From positions 551,738 through 615,737 of the forward strand of contig CATOTG010000001.1 of NCBI GenBank assembly GCA_951813015.1: a stretch of DNA of 64,000 nucleotides. The letters run 5' to 3'. How positions within the stretch are numbered: the first letter of the stretch is position 1; every line of letters begins with the position of its first letter. Origin of the DNA: an uncultured Thermoanaerobaculia bacterium. Its GTDB lineage: Bacteria > Acidobacteriota > Thermoanaerobaculia > Multivoradales > Multivoraceae. The notes under the pieces are model-generated. The model was not told the origin of the DNA and did no database searches. It was given only the letters and a program-made list of their open reading frames with translations. Of the stretch, positions 48,173-57,207 are shown in pieces. Both the position numbers and the translations under genes were made by a program.

Positions 48173-49954
48173 CTACCCGCTCACGGGCGCCTCTCCCCGC
48201 GGCGCGCTCACGCCGCCTCCCCGCCGCGGGTCGGCAACGCCGACAAGCGCCTCGTCCCTCACCCGGATCGCCGACACGTCGCCGCTCAAGCCGCGCTCGA
48301 ACAGTTCGTGGCCGCGCGCGGCCAGACCTTCGAGTGCCTCGGAAGAAAGGCCGCCCTGCTCGTAGAAGATCCGATCGGGCCACGCCTGATGATGCACCCG
48401 CGGGCTTTCCACCGCCTGCTTCAGGGTCATGCCGTGGTCGATCACGTTCGAGATCACGTGGTAGACGGTCGTGATGATCGTCGGGCCGCCCGGCGTCCCG
48501 ACGACCATCATCAGGTCGCCCTCCGGGTCGAGGACGATGCTCGGGGTCATCGACGACAGCATCCGCTTGCCGGGGACGATCGCGTTGTTCTCGCCCTCCA
48601 CCAGCCCGAACTGGTTCGGCTGACCCGGTGAAGCGGCGAAGTCGTCCATCTCGTTGTTCAGCAGGAACCCGGCGCCGGTCACCGTGACCGCGTTGCCGTA
48701 GCCGCTGTTGATCGTGGTCGTGATCGAGGCCGCGTTGCCCCAGCGGTCGACCACGCTGTAGTGGGTCGTCTCGGTACCTTCGGCCGGCGGCGCGACCTCG
48801 ACCGGAGGCAACGGCTGCGCCCGCTCGGGGTCGATCGATGCGCGCAGCCCGTCGGCGTAGTCCTGAGACTCGAACTGCGCCCGCGGAACGTCGACGAAGT
48901 CCGGGTCGCCGAGCAGGGTGTTCCGGTCGCGGAACGCGAGCCGCATCGTCTCGGCCTCCAGGTGGATCAGCTCGGCGCTGCCGAAGGGAGGCAAGGCATC
49001 CCAGCCCTCCAGCACATTCAGGATCAGACCCAGGGTCAGACCGCCCGAAGAGACCGGCGGCATCGAGTAGATCGTGTGGCCGCGGTACTCCACCTCGACC
49101 GGCTCTCGCCACGCGGGTGCGTAGCTCGCCAGGTCCTCGTGCGAGATGAGGCCTCCGCCCCGCTCCATCTCGGCGACGATCAGATCGGCGACCGGGCCGC
49201 GGTAGAAGCCGTCCGGGCCCTGCTCGGCGATCGCCGTCAGGGTGGCCGCCAGGTCGGGCTGCTCAAGCAGCGTCCCCGGCGCCGGCGCCTCGCCATCGAC
49301 GAGAAACTGCTCCGCGCTGGCCGGGAAGCGGTTCAACCGCTCAGCCGCCGACGCGAGGCTCAGCGAGCGCACCTCATCCACCGCGTGGCCCCGAGCGAGC
49401 TCGATCCCCGGCGCTACCAGGTCGGCCCAAGGCAGGGACCCGACCCGCTGGTGCATTTCCCACAAACCGGCCACCGAGCCCGGAACGCCGGCCGCCAGGT
49501 GGCCGATCACGGCGTTCTCCGTTACCTTGCCCTCGTCGTCGAGGAACATGTCGCGGGTGGCCGCGGCCGGCGCCTTTTCGCGGTAGTCGAGCGCCCCCAC
49601 CTCGCCGTCATTCGAGCGGTAGACGAGGAAGCCGCCGCCGCCGATGTTGCCCGCCGCGGGAAGAACCGCCGCCAGAGCGAAACCGACCGCCACCGCGGCG
49701 TCGACCGCGTTGCCACCCTGCTCGAGGACGCGCGCGCCGGCCGCCGACGCCAGGCCATGGCCGCTCGAGACCATCCCGTGCCGACCTTCCGCCGTTGGCG
49801 CCCTGCCGTCCAGACTCCAGACCCCGGAGCTCCCGGTTTCGAGCGCCGGTTCCGCGCCCGCGCAGGCGACTCCGAGCAGAACGGCGGCCGCCAGACAACC
49901 CGCGATCAGGCGCCGAACGAGCGGGCGCGAGGCAATGGTCGCGAACCGGCTCAT
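48173..49954 (-). CDS. ggt: Gamma-glutamyltransferase
   Basis: 593 residues. It cleaves and transfers gamma-glutamyl groups of glutathione in the periplasm, self-processing at a threonine. A lipoprotein-like signal is present (LLGVACAG). VSSGHGLASAAGARVLEQGG, NAVDAAVAVGF, the nucleophile threonine in ETTHYSVVDRWGNAAS (near 395), GAGFLLNNEMDDF and GTPGGPTIITTVYHVI are all conserved. ATG 49954 is preferred over GTG 49981, which abuts AGGAG too closely. Confidence 0.95.
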   Translation of the reverse strand: MSRFATIASRPLVRRLIAGCLAAAVLLGVACAGAEPALETGSSGVWSLDGRAPTAEGRHGMVSSGHGLASAAGARVLEQGGNAVDAAVAVGFALAAVLPAAGNIGGGGFLVYRSNDGEVGALDYREKAPAAATRDMFLDDEGKVTENAVIGHLAAGVPGSVAGLWEMHQRVGSLPWADLVAPGIELARGHAVDEVRSLSLASAAERLNRFPASAEQFLVDGEAPAPGTLLEQPDLAATLTAIAEQGPDGFYRGPVADLIVAEMERGGGLISHEDLASYAPAWREPVEVEYRGHTIYSMPPVSSGGLTLGLILNVLEGWDALPPFGSAELIHLEAETMRLAFRDRNTLLGDPDFVDVPRAQFESQDYADGLRASIDPERAQPLPPVEVAPPAEGTETTHYSVVDRWGNAASITTTINSGYGNAVTVTGAGFLLNNEMDDFAASPGQPNQFGLVEGENNAIVPGKRMLSSMTPSIVLDPEGDLMMVVGTPGGPTIITTVYHVISNVIDHGMTLKQAVESPRVHHQAWPDRIFYEQGGLSSEALEGLAARGHELFERGLSGDVSAIRVRDEALVGVADPRRGGGVSAPRGEAPVSG

Positions 49955-50143
49955 CGCAGCGGAGACGGTATCAGAGAGCACCTCCTGAGCAACGGTTCAG
50001 GCGACCGGTCGCCGGCCGGATACGCTTGTTCCGCGCGGGGCGCCCGACGAGCCACGCATCGACGCCGCGGGAGATCGCGGTCCGCAGGTCGGCCTCCGCG
50101 TTTCCAGGAAGACACGCTTTCCCCTCCGAGCAGCAGGAAGACC

Positions 50144-51290
50144 ATGCAGACGAAGCTCCCCGAGCTGACGATCGGTATCGAGGAGGAGTACCAGATCATC
50201 GACCCCAGGAGTCGGGAGTTGAAACCCTTCATCCAGAAGTTCCTCGAGCAGGGTCAGATCGTTCTCCAGGAGCAGATCAAGGCGGAGCAGCTGCAGTGCC
50301 AGGTCGAGGTCGGCAGCGACGTCTGCCGCACGATCGGAGAGGCGCGCCAGGAGCTCATCCGTCTGCGGCGATCGATTTCCCACCTGGCCTCCCGCAACGG
50401 CCTGCGAATCGCCGCCGCCAGCACGCATCCATTCTCCTCCTGGCAGGAGCAGGACGTCACCGAGGCCCAGCGTTACATCAAGCTGCAGGAGAACTTCGGC
50501 GACGTCGCCCGCCGCATGCTGATCTTCGGCATGCACGTCCACGTAGGCGTGCCGGACAAGGACCTGCGCATCGACGTGATGGACCAGTCGCTCTACTTCC
50601 TGCCTCACCTGCTGGCGCTGTCGACGAGTTCGCCGCTCTGGCAAGGGCGGGACACCGGGCTCAAGTCCTACCGCTCGGTGGTCTTCGAGAGCCTCCCCCG
50701 CTCCGGTCTGCCGCCCTCGCTCCGGTCCTACGCCGAGTACGAACGCCTCGTGAACGTTCTCGTCAAGACGAGGTGCATCGAGGAGCCGACCCAGATCTGG
50801 TGGGACGTCCGGCCTCATCCCAGGTTCCCGACGATCGAGTTCCGCGTCTGCGACGTCTGCACGAAGATCGAGGAGGCGCTGTGCCTGACGGCCCTGTTCA
50901 TGGCGATTGTCGGCAAGGCTGATCCGCCTGCGCCGCAAACAACCAGGCCTCGGCGCCGCTACCCCCGACACCTGCTCTACTACGAGAACAAGTGCGACAC
51001 GAGCGATGCGGTACGGCATCGACGGCAAGCTGATCGACTTCGGCAAGGCCGAGGAGGTGCCGCTGCCGGTTCTTGACCCTCGAGTTGATGGACTTCGTCG
51101 ACCGACGTGCTCGACGAACTCGGCATCCGCAAGGAAGCCGAGTACGTCCACACGATCCTCGCCCACGGCACCAGCGCCGACCGCCAGTTGAAGCGGGCCC
51201 AGGGAAGGCGACATGAACGCCGTCGTCGACGGCCTGATTGCGGAAACCCGCGAAGGGTTCGGACTAGGACCAGGGAATCACCTGTTTGCG
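50144..51290 (+). pseudogene. Carboxylate-amine ligase / glutamate-cysteine ligase type 2 (YbdK-like), frame-disrupted 3' half
   Basis: The first about 258 residues are intact: LPELTIGIEEEYQIIDPRSR, QVEVGSDVC, FGMHVHVGVPDKDLRIDVMD and WWDVRPHPRFPTIEFRVCDV. From about 50915 the reading changes frame repeatedly (near 50920, 50940, 50995, 51065, 51100 and 51205) while keeping family segments LLYYENK, AMRYGIDGKLIDFGK, TLELMDFVD and EAEYVHTILAHGTSADRQL. The 3' end is uncertain. The enzyme ligates glutamate and cysteine or similar. It may be an assembly artefact. Confidence 0.75.
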
Positions 51291-52432
51291 CCGGGCCGGA
51301 ATCAGAGCAACGAAGACGCCGAGGAGCAGAGCAAGGAGAAGCAGAGACGGTCCGAGGAAGCGGGGCCAGATCCAGATGCGGTTGCCGCCGGCGGAGCTTT
51401 TGTAGGTGGATACCGGGACTGCCCCTTCCTGCTGGAGGCGTTGGGCTCTTTCCTGGACGAAGGCGTAGCGGAGGTGGCCTTCGGGGGTGCGGAGGTCGAG
51501 GACGGCCGAGTAGTAGCGGTTGAGGATCGCCTCTTCGGAGGCGGCGGTGGGCCAGTCTTCCGCGTCGAAGGCTTCGTTGCGGGCTGTACGTGCCAGGTGG
51601 CCTCGTTCAGGAAGTGGTCCTGGACTTGCCAGGGCTGGAAGGGCCGCATGGGCGGCAGGTTCGCGGCCCAGAGGGCGCGGCGGTTCTCGTTCAAGCGCTC
51701 GAGGCGGTCGGGGCTGTAGTAGCTGCGGAAGCTGCCAAGTTCCGGGTCCGTTATCCGGCGCCCGAGGTTCGTCAGCTCGACGAGGCCGTACGAAGCGACG
51801 ACGAGAACGACCCATAGCGCGGCGATCGTGCGCCGTTCCGCGAGCGCCGGCGCCCTGATGTCCGAAACCGAACAGGCCGGCGCCGAAGACGACGCCGCAG
51901 CCCCCGGCAGACGCGTTCAGCACACAGTCGTAGAAGTCGCCCTACGCGGACCCAGACGAGCCACTGGACGAACTCGTCGGCAAGCCCGACGAGCGAGGTC
52001 AGGACGGCGGCGGAGAACGCGGCGGCGATGGCCGACCGGCCGCCGCGCAGAAAGGCCGGTAGAGCAGCAGCGCGATGAGCCCGTAGAGCACGAGGTGCAT
52101 CCGTTCGAGAGCGGACTCCTCCGGGCGGCCGCGGGCCAGCGCGGTTGCCTGCGCCACGGCCCAGAGCGCCCCGACGGTGAGCGCGGCGTAGTTGGCCCAC
52201 CTCAGCTTGCGGGCGGAGCGAACCACCCGGACGACAACGGCCGCCGCGGCCGACCCCAGAACAGGATCGTCGGCACGATGACGAGAAGCGAACGGTCGAC
52301 TTCTTCCTGAATCCACCGTGTCAGGCGACCGAGGAACGGCGCCGAACCGACGATCCAGAGCGAGAGGAGGATCGGTGCGGCGAAACCGGTCAAGCGGGCG
52401 GGCTTCAGGAACACACGGCTATGATGAACCAA
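51264..52432 (-). pseudogene. VanZ-like membrane protein, several frame changes
   Basis: Pieces read VFLKPARLTGFAAPILLSLW, ANYAALTVGALWAVAQATAL, ERMHLVLYGLIALLLYRPF, SLVGLADEFVQWLVWVRVGD, FYDCVLNASAGG, then LWVVLVVASYGLVELTNLGR, RYYSPDRLERLNENRRALWA and a C-terminal FLGPSLLLLALLLGVFVALI helix. The 'E...H..Y...DE..Q......G...D...N' layout is that of VanZ-like proteins, followed by an extra domain of about 150 residues ending in a membrane helix. At least four frame changes (near 51640, 51830, 51940 and 52060) split it. Confidence 0.6.
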
Positions 52433-52481
52433 GCGGAGGCGGAAAGGAGCACCCTATGGCCGACAGGACCTCCAACTGAAC

Positions 52482-53600
52482 GTGCCGCGGACACTCACAT
52501 GGACGTGCGTCCTGCTGGCTGGCCTGACCGCGCCGGCGCCGGCGGCCGACCCGGAGGCGAGCCCGGTGCTCCGCATCGAACGCTGGATAGACGGCGGCGG
52601 CCGGGTCGACTGGTCCCGCCAGGGCGAGTGGCTGGCCTACGACAAGGCCGGAGAAGACGGCCGCTACGACATCTACATCACCTCGACAGATTTTCTGGCC
52701 GAGCGCTGCCTGACCTGCGAGATGTACGCGTTGCGGAAGGTCAATGCGATGAACCCGGTCTGGCACCCCGCCGGCGAACGCCTCATCGTCCAGGTGCAGA
52801 GCCGCCCCAAGCGGCTCAAGTTCATTGCCGATCCGCTGCAGCTCTTGACTCCCGACCGGGCGGTGCACAGCGAGCTCTACGACATCGACCGCCTGGGCAA
52901 GCACTTCACGCTCCTGACCCGGTTCGGCGACAACGGCGCCGCGGTGCTCGATCCCCACTTCGCCTTCGACGGCGAACGGCTGCTGTGGAGCGAACGCGTC
53001 AAGGCGCGCAAGGGCCGCTACGGCGCCTGGCAACTGCGCAGCGCCCGCTTCCAGGTCAACCGCAGCGGCATACCGAGGCTGCGCCGAATCGAGTCGTACC
53101 CGGCGCCCACCGACGCACTGATCGTGCCCCAGGGCTACACCCCCGATGACCGCGGCGCCCTGGTCGCGGCGAACTTCGAACCCGGGCAGTCGCCCGACGC
53201 CCTCGATCTCTACCGAATCCGCTTCGACGGGGCCAAGCCGGAGCGGCTGACCCACTCCCGCGGCGGCGCCGAGGAGTACGTCCGGCTGTCGCCGACAGGC
53301 CGCTACCTCGCCTTCACCTCGAACGCCGGGATCCGCGGCACGGAACCCGGGCAGTCGGTGCCGCCGACAGCCCGACGCGAGCTGTGGTTGATGGACCCGG
53401 ATGGCTCGAACAAGCGCCGGCTCACCTTCTTCAACGACCCGCCCTCCGACCACAGCCTCGGCCACACCTACGTCGGCGATCTGGCCTGGAGCCCGCGCGG
53501 CGACCAGATCGCCGTGCACGTCATGTGGGGGAGCGAGGATGGCGGACGACCGCGAGAAGCGGTGTACCGTATCGATCTTGATCCGTCCTTCCGGCGGTAG
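52482..53600 (+). CDS. Exported PD40/TolB-like beta-propeller protein
   Basis: 372 residues from GTG 52482. The signal peptide ends GLTAPAPAA. Repeated WD40-like units: GGRVDWSRQGEWLAYDK, AMNPVWHPAGERLIVQVQSR, EYVRLSPTGRYLAFTSNAGI, LAWSPRGDQIAVHVMW. This is a periplasmic six-bladed propeller of the kind found beside secreted hydrolases; its ligand is unknown. Two amidohydrolase genes follow on the same strand. Confidence 0.85.
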   Translation: MPRTLTWTCVLLAGLTAPAPAADPEASPVLRIERWIDGGGRVDWSRQGEWLAYDKAGEDGRYDIYITSTDFLAERCLTCEMYALRKVNAMNPVWHPAGERLIVQVQSRPKRLKFIADPLQLLTPDRAVHSELYDIDRLGKHFTLLTRFGDNGAAVLDPHFAFDGERLLWSERVKARKGRYGAWQLRSARFQVNRSGIPRLRRIESYPAPTDALIVPQGYTPDDRGALVAANFEPGQSPDALDLYRIRFDGAKPERLTHSRGGAEEYVRLSPTGRYLAFTSNAGIRGTEPGQSVPPTARRELWLMDPDGSNKRRLTFFNDPPSDHSLGHTYVGDLAWSPRGDQIAVHVMWGSEDGGRPREAVYRIDLDPSFRR

Positions 53601-53737
53601 CGCGGTATCGTCCCCGCTTCGCGGCGCGTGCATCCGGCCGTCTGCGGCGGCAGCAGGTCAGAGGCCAGCGCACCCGGTCGGCGCCGCTCACGCCCCGGGA
53701 CGCGCAGACGCAACACCACCCCACTCGAGGAATCCGC

Positions 53738-55087
53738 ATGAGAAGACGTCCTGCCTCGTTCCTGTTGGCCGCCCTGCTGCCGGCGCTCCTTGCCGCGCTG
53801 CCCGCCGCGGCCCAGGACGACCCTCACGTGTTCCGCGGCGCCCGGCTGCTGCCGATCGCCGGTCCGCCGATCGACGGTGGCGTCCTGGTCGCCCAAGGCG
53901 GCAGGATCACAGGCGTCGGCGGCCCCGACACGAGCACGCCGCGCGGGGCGGTCGAGCACGACGTGTCCGGCAAGGTGCTGATGCCCGGCCTCGTCGACAC
54001 CCACTCCCACGTCGGCTCGGTATCCGGGGGCGACCGGTCCGCGCCGCTTCACCCGGACGTGAGGAACCTCGACTCGATCGACGTTGCCGCCGACAGCATC
54101 TGGCGCGCCCGATCCGGCGGCATCACGACGCTGAACATCATGTCGGGCTCAGGGCACCTCATGTCCGGGCAGACCGCCTACGTCAAGCTGCGCGACGGCG
54201 CCCGGACGATCGAGGACTGGCTCTACTGCGACGATCCGATCAACGGCATCTGCGGCGGCATGAAGATGGCGAACGGCACGAACTCGATCGGCTCGCCGCC
54301 CTTCCCGGGCACGCGGTCCAAGTCCGCGGCCCTCGTGCGAAACCTCTACCACGAGGCGGTCGAGTACCGGGACAGGATGGCCGAGGCGGAAGCGAGCGAA
54401 GACGAGGACGACGAGGGCGAGCCGGCCAAGCGGGACCTGCGCATGGAGGCTCTGGCCCAGGTACTGGCGGGCGACCGGATCGTCCAGCACCACACCCACC
54501 GCCACAACGACATCGCCACCGTGCTGCGGCTCAAGGAGGAGTTCGGCTTCCGGGTCGTCGTCCAGCACGGGACGGAATCCTGGAAGGTCGCCGAGGAACT
54601 TGCCGCCGCCGACGTGCCGGTGTCGATCACCTGGATCGACGCGCCGGGCGGAAAGGAGGAGACGATGGACTGGAACATGGAGATGGGCGCGATCCTCGAA
54701 CAGGCCGGCGTCGACGTCAGCTTCAACACGGACGACTCGGTGACCGATTCGCGTCTCCTCTTCCGGGCCGCAGCGATCGCCGTCCGCTACGGCATGTCGC
54801 GCGACAAGGCGATCGAGGGCCTGACTCTCGCGCCGGCGCGGGCACTCGGACTCGACGACCGAATCGGCTCGCTCGAAGCCGGCAAGGACGCGGACTTCGT
54901 CATCCTCTCCGGCGATCCGCTGAGCGTGTACTCGAAGGTCGAGCAGACCTGGGTCGAGGGGACGATGATCTACGACCGCTCGAACCCCGACCACCGCAAG
55001 TTCGCGGTCGGGGGCTACAAGGTCTACCGGACCACGGCCCACGAAGACCACATGACCCGGCAGTTGCTCGAGGGAGAGACACGATGA
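53738..55087 (+). CDS. Exported amidohydrolase (imidazolonepropionase-like)
   Basis: 449 residues. The signal peptide (LLAALLPALLAALPAAAQ) is followed by the metal-site motif LMPGLVDTHSHVGSV. Later histidines lie in QHHTHRHNDIATVL and a late aspartate in SFNTDDSVTDSRLLFRAAA; the C-terminus has GLDDRIGSLEAGKDADFVIL. It probably hydrolyses a cyclic amide or dipeptide outside the cytoplasm. An acidic stretch (ASEDEDDEGEP) interrupts the barrel at about residue 225. Its TGA overlaps the ATG of the paralog (ATGA). Confidence 0.9.
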   Translation: MRRRPASFLLAALLPALLAALPAAAQDDPHVFRGARLLPIAGPPIDGGVLVAQGGRITGVGGPDTSTPRGAVEHDVSGKVLMPGLVDTHSHVGSVSGGDRSAPLHPDVRNLDSIDVAADSIWRARSGGITTLNIMSGSGHLMSGQTAYVKLRDGARTIEDWLYCDDPINGICGGMKMANGTNSIGSPPFPGTRSKSAALVRNLYHEAVEYRDRMAEAEASEDEDDEGEPAKRDLRMEALAQVLAGDRIVQHHTHRHNDIATVLRLKEEFGFRVVVQHGTESWKVAEELAAADVPVSITWIDAPGGKEETMDWNMEMGAILEQAGVDVSFNTDDSVTDSRLLFRAAAIAVRYGMSRDKAIEGLTLAPARALGLDDRIGSLEAGKDADFVILSGDPLSVYSKVEQTWVEGTMIYDRSNPDHRKFAVGGYKVYRTTAHEDHMTRQLLEGETR

Positions 55088-56559
55088 AGCGCTTGGCAGC
55101 TTGCTCGACAGCAACCGGGTGCGCCGGCCCTCGGGCCGGCATCCGGCGCAAAGCGCCGGCTTCCCAAACTTCTGCGGCGCCAGTCGCCACCTTCTTCGTG
55201 GCTCTGGCCGCTCTGGCCGCCCTTACCGCGGCGCCGACCGCGGCCCAGGTTGCGGTTCGCGCGGGCACGTTGCACACGGTTTCCGGGCCACCGATCGAAA
55301 ACGCGGTCGTGGTCGCCGGCGCACACGGCAAGATCGAGTGGGTCGGGCCGGCGGCCGAGGCCGACGTCCCCGACGGCGTCGAGGTTCTCGAAGCCGCCGT
55401 CGTCACCCCCGGCCTCGTCGACCCGCACTCCGTCGTTGGACTCTCGGGCGCGCTGAACAGCAACGTCGGTCCGGTCCGCGACCAGGATCAGCTCGAACGC
55501 TCCTCGCCGATCCAGCCCGACCTGCGGGCCATCGACGCTTACGACGCGAACGAGACCCTGGTCGAGTGGGTCCGCTCCTACGGCGTGACGACGATGCACA
55601 CCGGCCACGGGCCCGGAGCTCTCGTCAGCGGCCAGACGATGATCGCCAAGACCCGCGGCCGGAACGTCGACCAGGCCGTCGTCGTCCCCGCGCGCATGCT
55701 CGCTTCGACGCTCGGCAACGCAGTGTCCTCGAACTTCCAGTCGCCGGGCACGTCGGCGAAGGGCATTGCGATGCTCCGCAACGCCCTGCTTGGCGCCCAG
55801 GCGTACCTGGAGCAGGCGCAGAAGGCGGCGGAAGCCGGTGCGGAAGATGGCGACGAAGCCGGGGGCCGCGAGGCCGAGGGCGACGAAGCCGAGGGCGACG
55901 AGGCTGAGGGCGACGAAGCCGAGGACGACGAAGCCGAGGGCGACGAGGCCGAGGGCGACGAGGCTGACGGGGAAGAAGGCGACGCCAGGCCTGCGCCCAA
56001 GCCCCCGGCGCGCGACCTCTCCAAGGAAGCCCTGGGCCAGGTCCTCGAGGGCGAACTGTCCCTGCTGATCACCGCGAACACCGTGCCCGAAATCGCCGCC
56101 GCTCTACGGCTGCAGCAGGAGTTCGGGTTCGACCTGGTGCTCGACGGCGCCGCCGAGTCCTACCTGCTGCTCGACGAGATCCGCGAGGCCGGCGTGCCCG
56201 TCCTGCTCCACCCCCCGATGAGCCGGGTCCGCAACGGCTCCTGGGAGACCGCCGCGTCGCTCGCCGACGCCGGCATTCCGTTCGCCATCCAGACCGGATT
56301 CGAGGGCTACGTCCCGAAGACCCGCGTCCTGCTCTGGGAAGCGGCCATCGCCGCCGCCAACGGCCTCGGCATGGAACGGGCGCTGGAAGCCGTCACGCTG
56401 AGCCCCGCCCGCATCCTCGGCATCGACGACCGCGTCGGCTCGGTCGAAGTCGGCAAGGACGCCGACCTCGCCCTCTTCGACGGCGACCCGTTCGAGTACA
56501 CGAGCCACATCTGCGGCGTGATCATCGAGGCGGAGGTCATGTCGTCGGAGTGCCGGTAG
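55084..56559 (+). CDS. Exported amidohydrolase-like protein, paralog of the upstream gene
   Basis: 491 residues. After an unusual N-terminus of about 30 residues encoded by an inserted hairpin repeat comes a signal helix (FFVALAALAALTAAPTAAQV), then VVTPGLVDPHSVVGLSGALN, where the metal HxH is replaced by HSV. GVTTMHTGHGPGALVSGQTM and GIDDRVGSVEVGKDADLALF follow. A run of EGDEAEGDEAE repeats covers about 262-300. Loss of the HxH motif suggests altered or no hydrolase activity. It is cotranscribed with the upstream paralog. Confidence 0.85.
   Translation: MKRLAACSTATGCAGPRAGIRRKAPASQTSAAPVATFFVALAALAALTAAPTAAQVAVRAGTLHTVSGPPIENAVVVAGAHGKIEWVGPAAEADVPDGVEVLEAAVVTPGLVDPHSVVGLSGALNSNVGPVRDQDQLERSSPIQPDLRAIDAYDANETLVEWVRSYGVTTMHTGHGPGALVSGQTMIAKTRGRNVDQAVVVPARMLASTLGNAVSSNFQSPGTSAKGIAMLRNALLGAQAYLEQAQKAAEAGAEDGDEAGGREAEGDEAEGDEAEGDEAEDDEAEGDEAEGDEADGEEGDARPAPKPPARDLSKEALGQVLEGELSLLITANTVPEIAAALRLQQEFGFDLVLDGAAESYLLLDEIREAGVPVLLHPPMSRVRNGSWETAASLADAGIPFAIQTGFEGYVPKTRVLLWEAAIAAANGLGMERALEAVTLSPARILGIDDRVGSVEVGKDADLALFDGDPFEYTSHICGVIIEAEVMSSECR
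55128..55172 (+). repeat. Hairpin repeat inserted in the signal-peptide region of an amidohydrolase
   Basis: GGGTGCGCCGGCC followed by two hairpins, CCGGCC-CTC-GGGCCGG and CCGGCGC-AAA-GCGCCGG. The leading bases match the two-hairpin interspersed repeats at 36.4 and 38.7 kb. It is translated in frame as CAGPRAGIRRKAPAS. Confidence 0.7.
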
Positions 56560-56620
56560 GCGCTCAGCGAGGCGCACGACGCGCTTGACCGAAGCGCATA
56601 TCGGCTAGACTAACGCCGTT

Positions 56621-57165
56621 TTGCGACGCAAATCGGCAATGGTTCCGCGCTTCTGCAAGCTACCGGAACAGAGTTTCTTCCTCTTCGGACCTCGGGGGAC
56701 AGGCAAGTCGACCTGGCTGCAAGCCGAGCTTCCGGACGCGCTCTATCTGGATCTTCTCGACCCGGCTCTCTACCGGGCCCTCCGGGCTCGGCCCGAGCGC
56801 CTGCGCGAGATGATCGCCGCAGAGCCGGATCGTGCCGACGTCGTAATCGACGAGGTCCAGCGCGTGCCCGAACTCCTCACCGTGGTCCACTCGGTCCTGG
56901 AATCGCCCGACACGAGACGATGCGCGCTCACTGGGCCTTTGAGGTCAAGAACTCCCAAACCGCGCACCGGAGCGACCTGCGTGCGCTCAGGGCCTTCCTG
57001 GCCGACTACCCTGAAGCGCAGGCCGCTCTGCTCTACCGTGGCGCCCGCCGACTGCTGGTCGACGATGTCCTCTGCCTGCCGGTCGACGAGTTCCTGCGCG
57101 GCGTCGTTCCGAACCGTCCCCTGCTCGAGAGGGTCACGACCGCTCCCTCCTCGCCTACGCGGTGA
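56621..57165 (+). pseudogene. AAA ATPase of the DUF4143 type, internally deleted
   Basis: The N-terminus has Walker A in FLFGPRGTGKSTWLQAEL and Walker B in RADVVIDEVQRVPELL. At about 56915 the reading jumps to the far C-terminal DUF4143 part in another frame (AFEVKNSQTAHRSDLRALRA, FLADYPEAQAALLYRG). About 200 residues of the usual protein are missing, so it is a deletion remnant. Confidence 0.75.
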
Positions 57166-57207
57166 ACTTCGTCGGTCATCAAGGAAAGCAGTACGTGTGC
57201 GGTCCGG

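Noticed and set aside
47138..48631. 497-residue plus-strand reading across MFS and ggt
   Set aside because: It covers two unrelated genes antisense; composition is Arg/Gln-rich shadow.
53401..55083. Upstream extension of the second amidohydrolase (a 1,052-residue reading)
   Set aside because: It overlaps the first amidohydrolase in another frame and has no domain content; the real start is ATG 55084.
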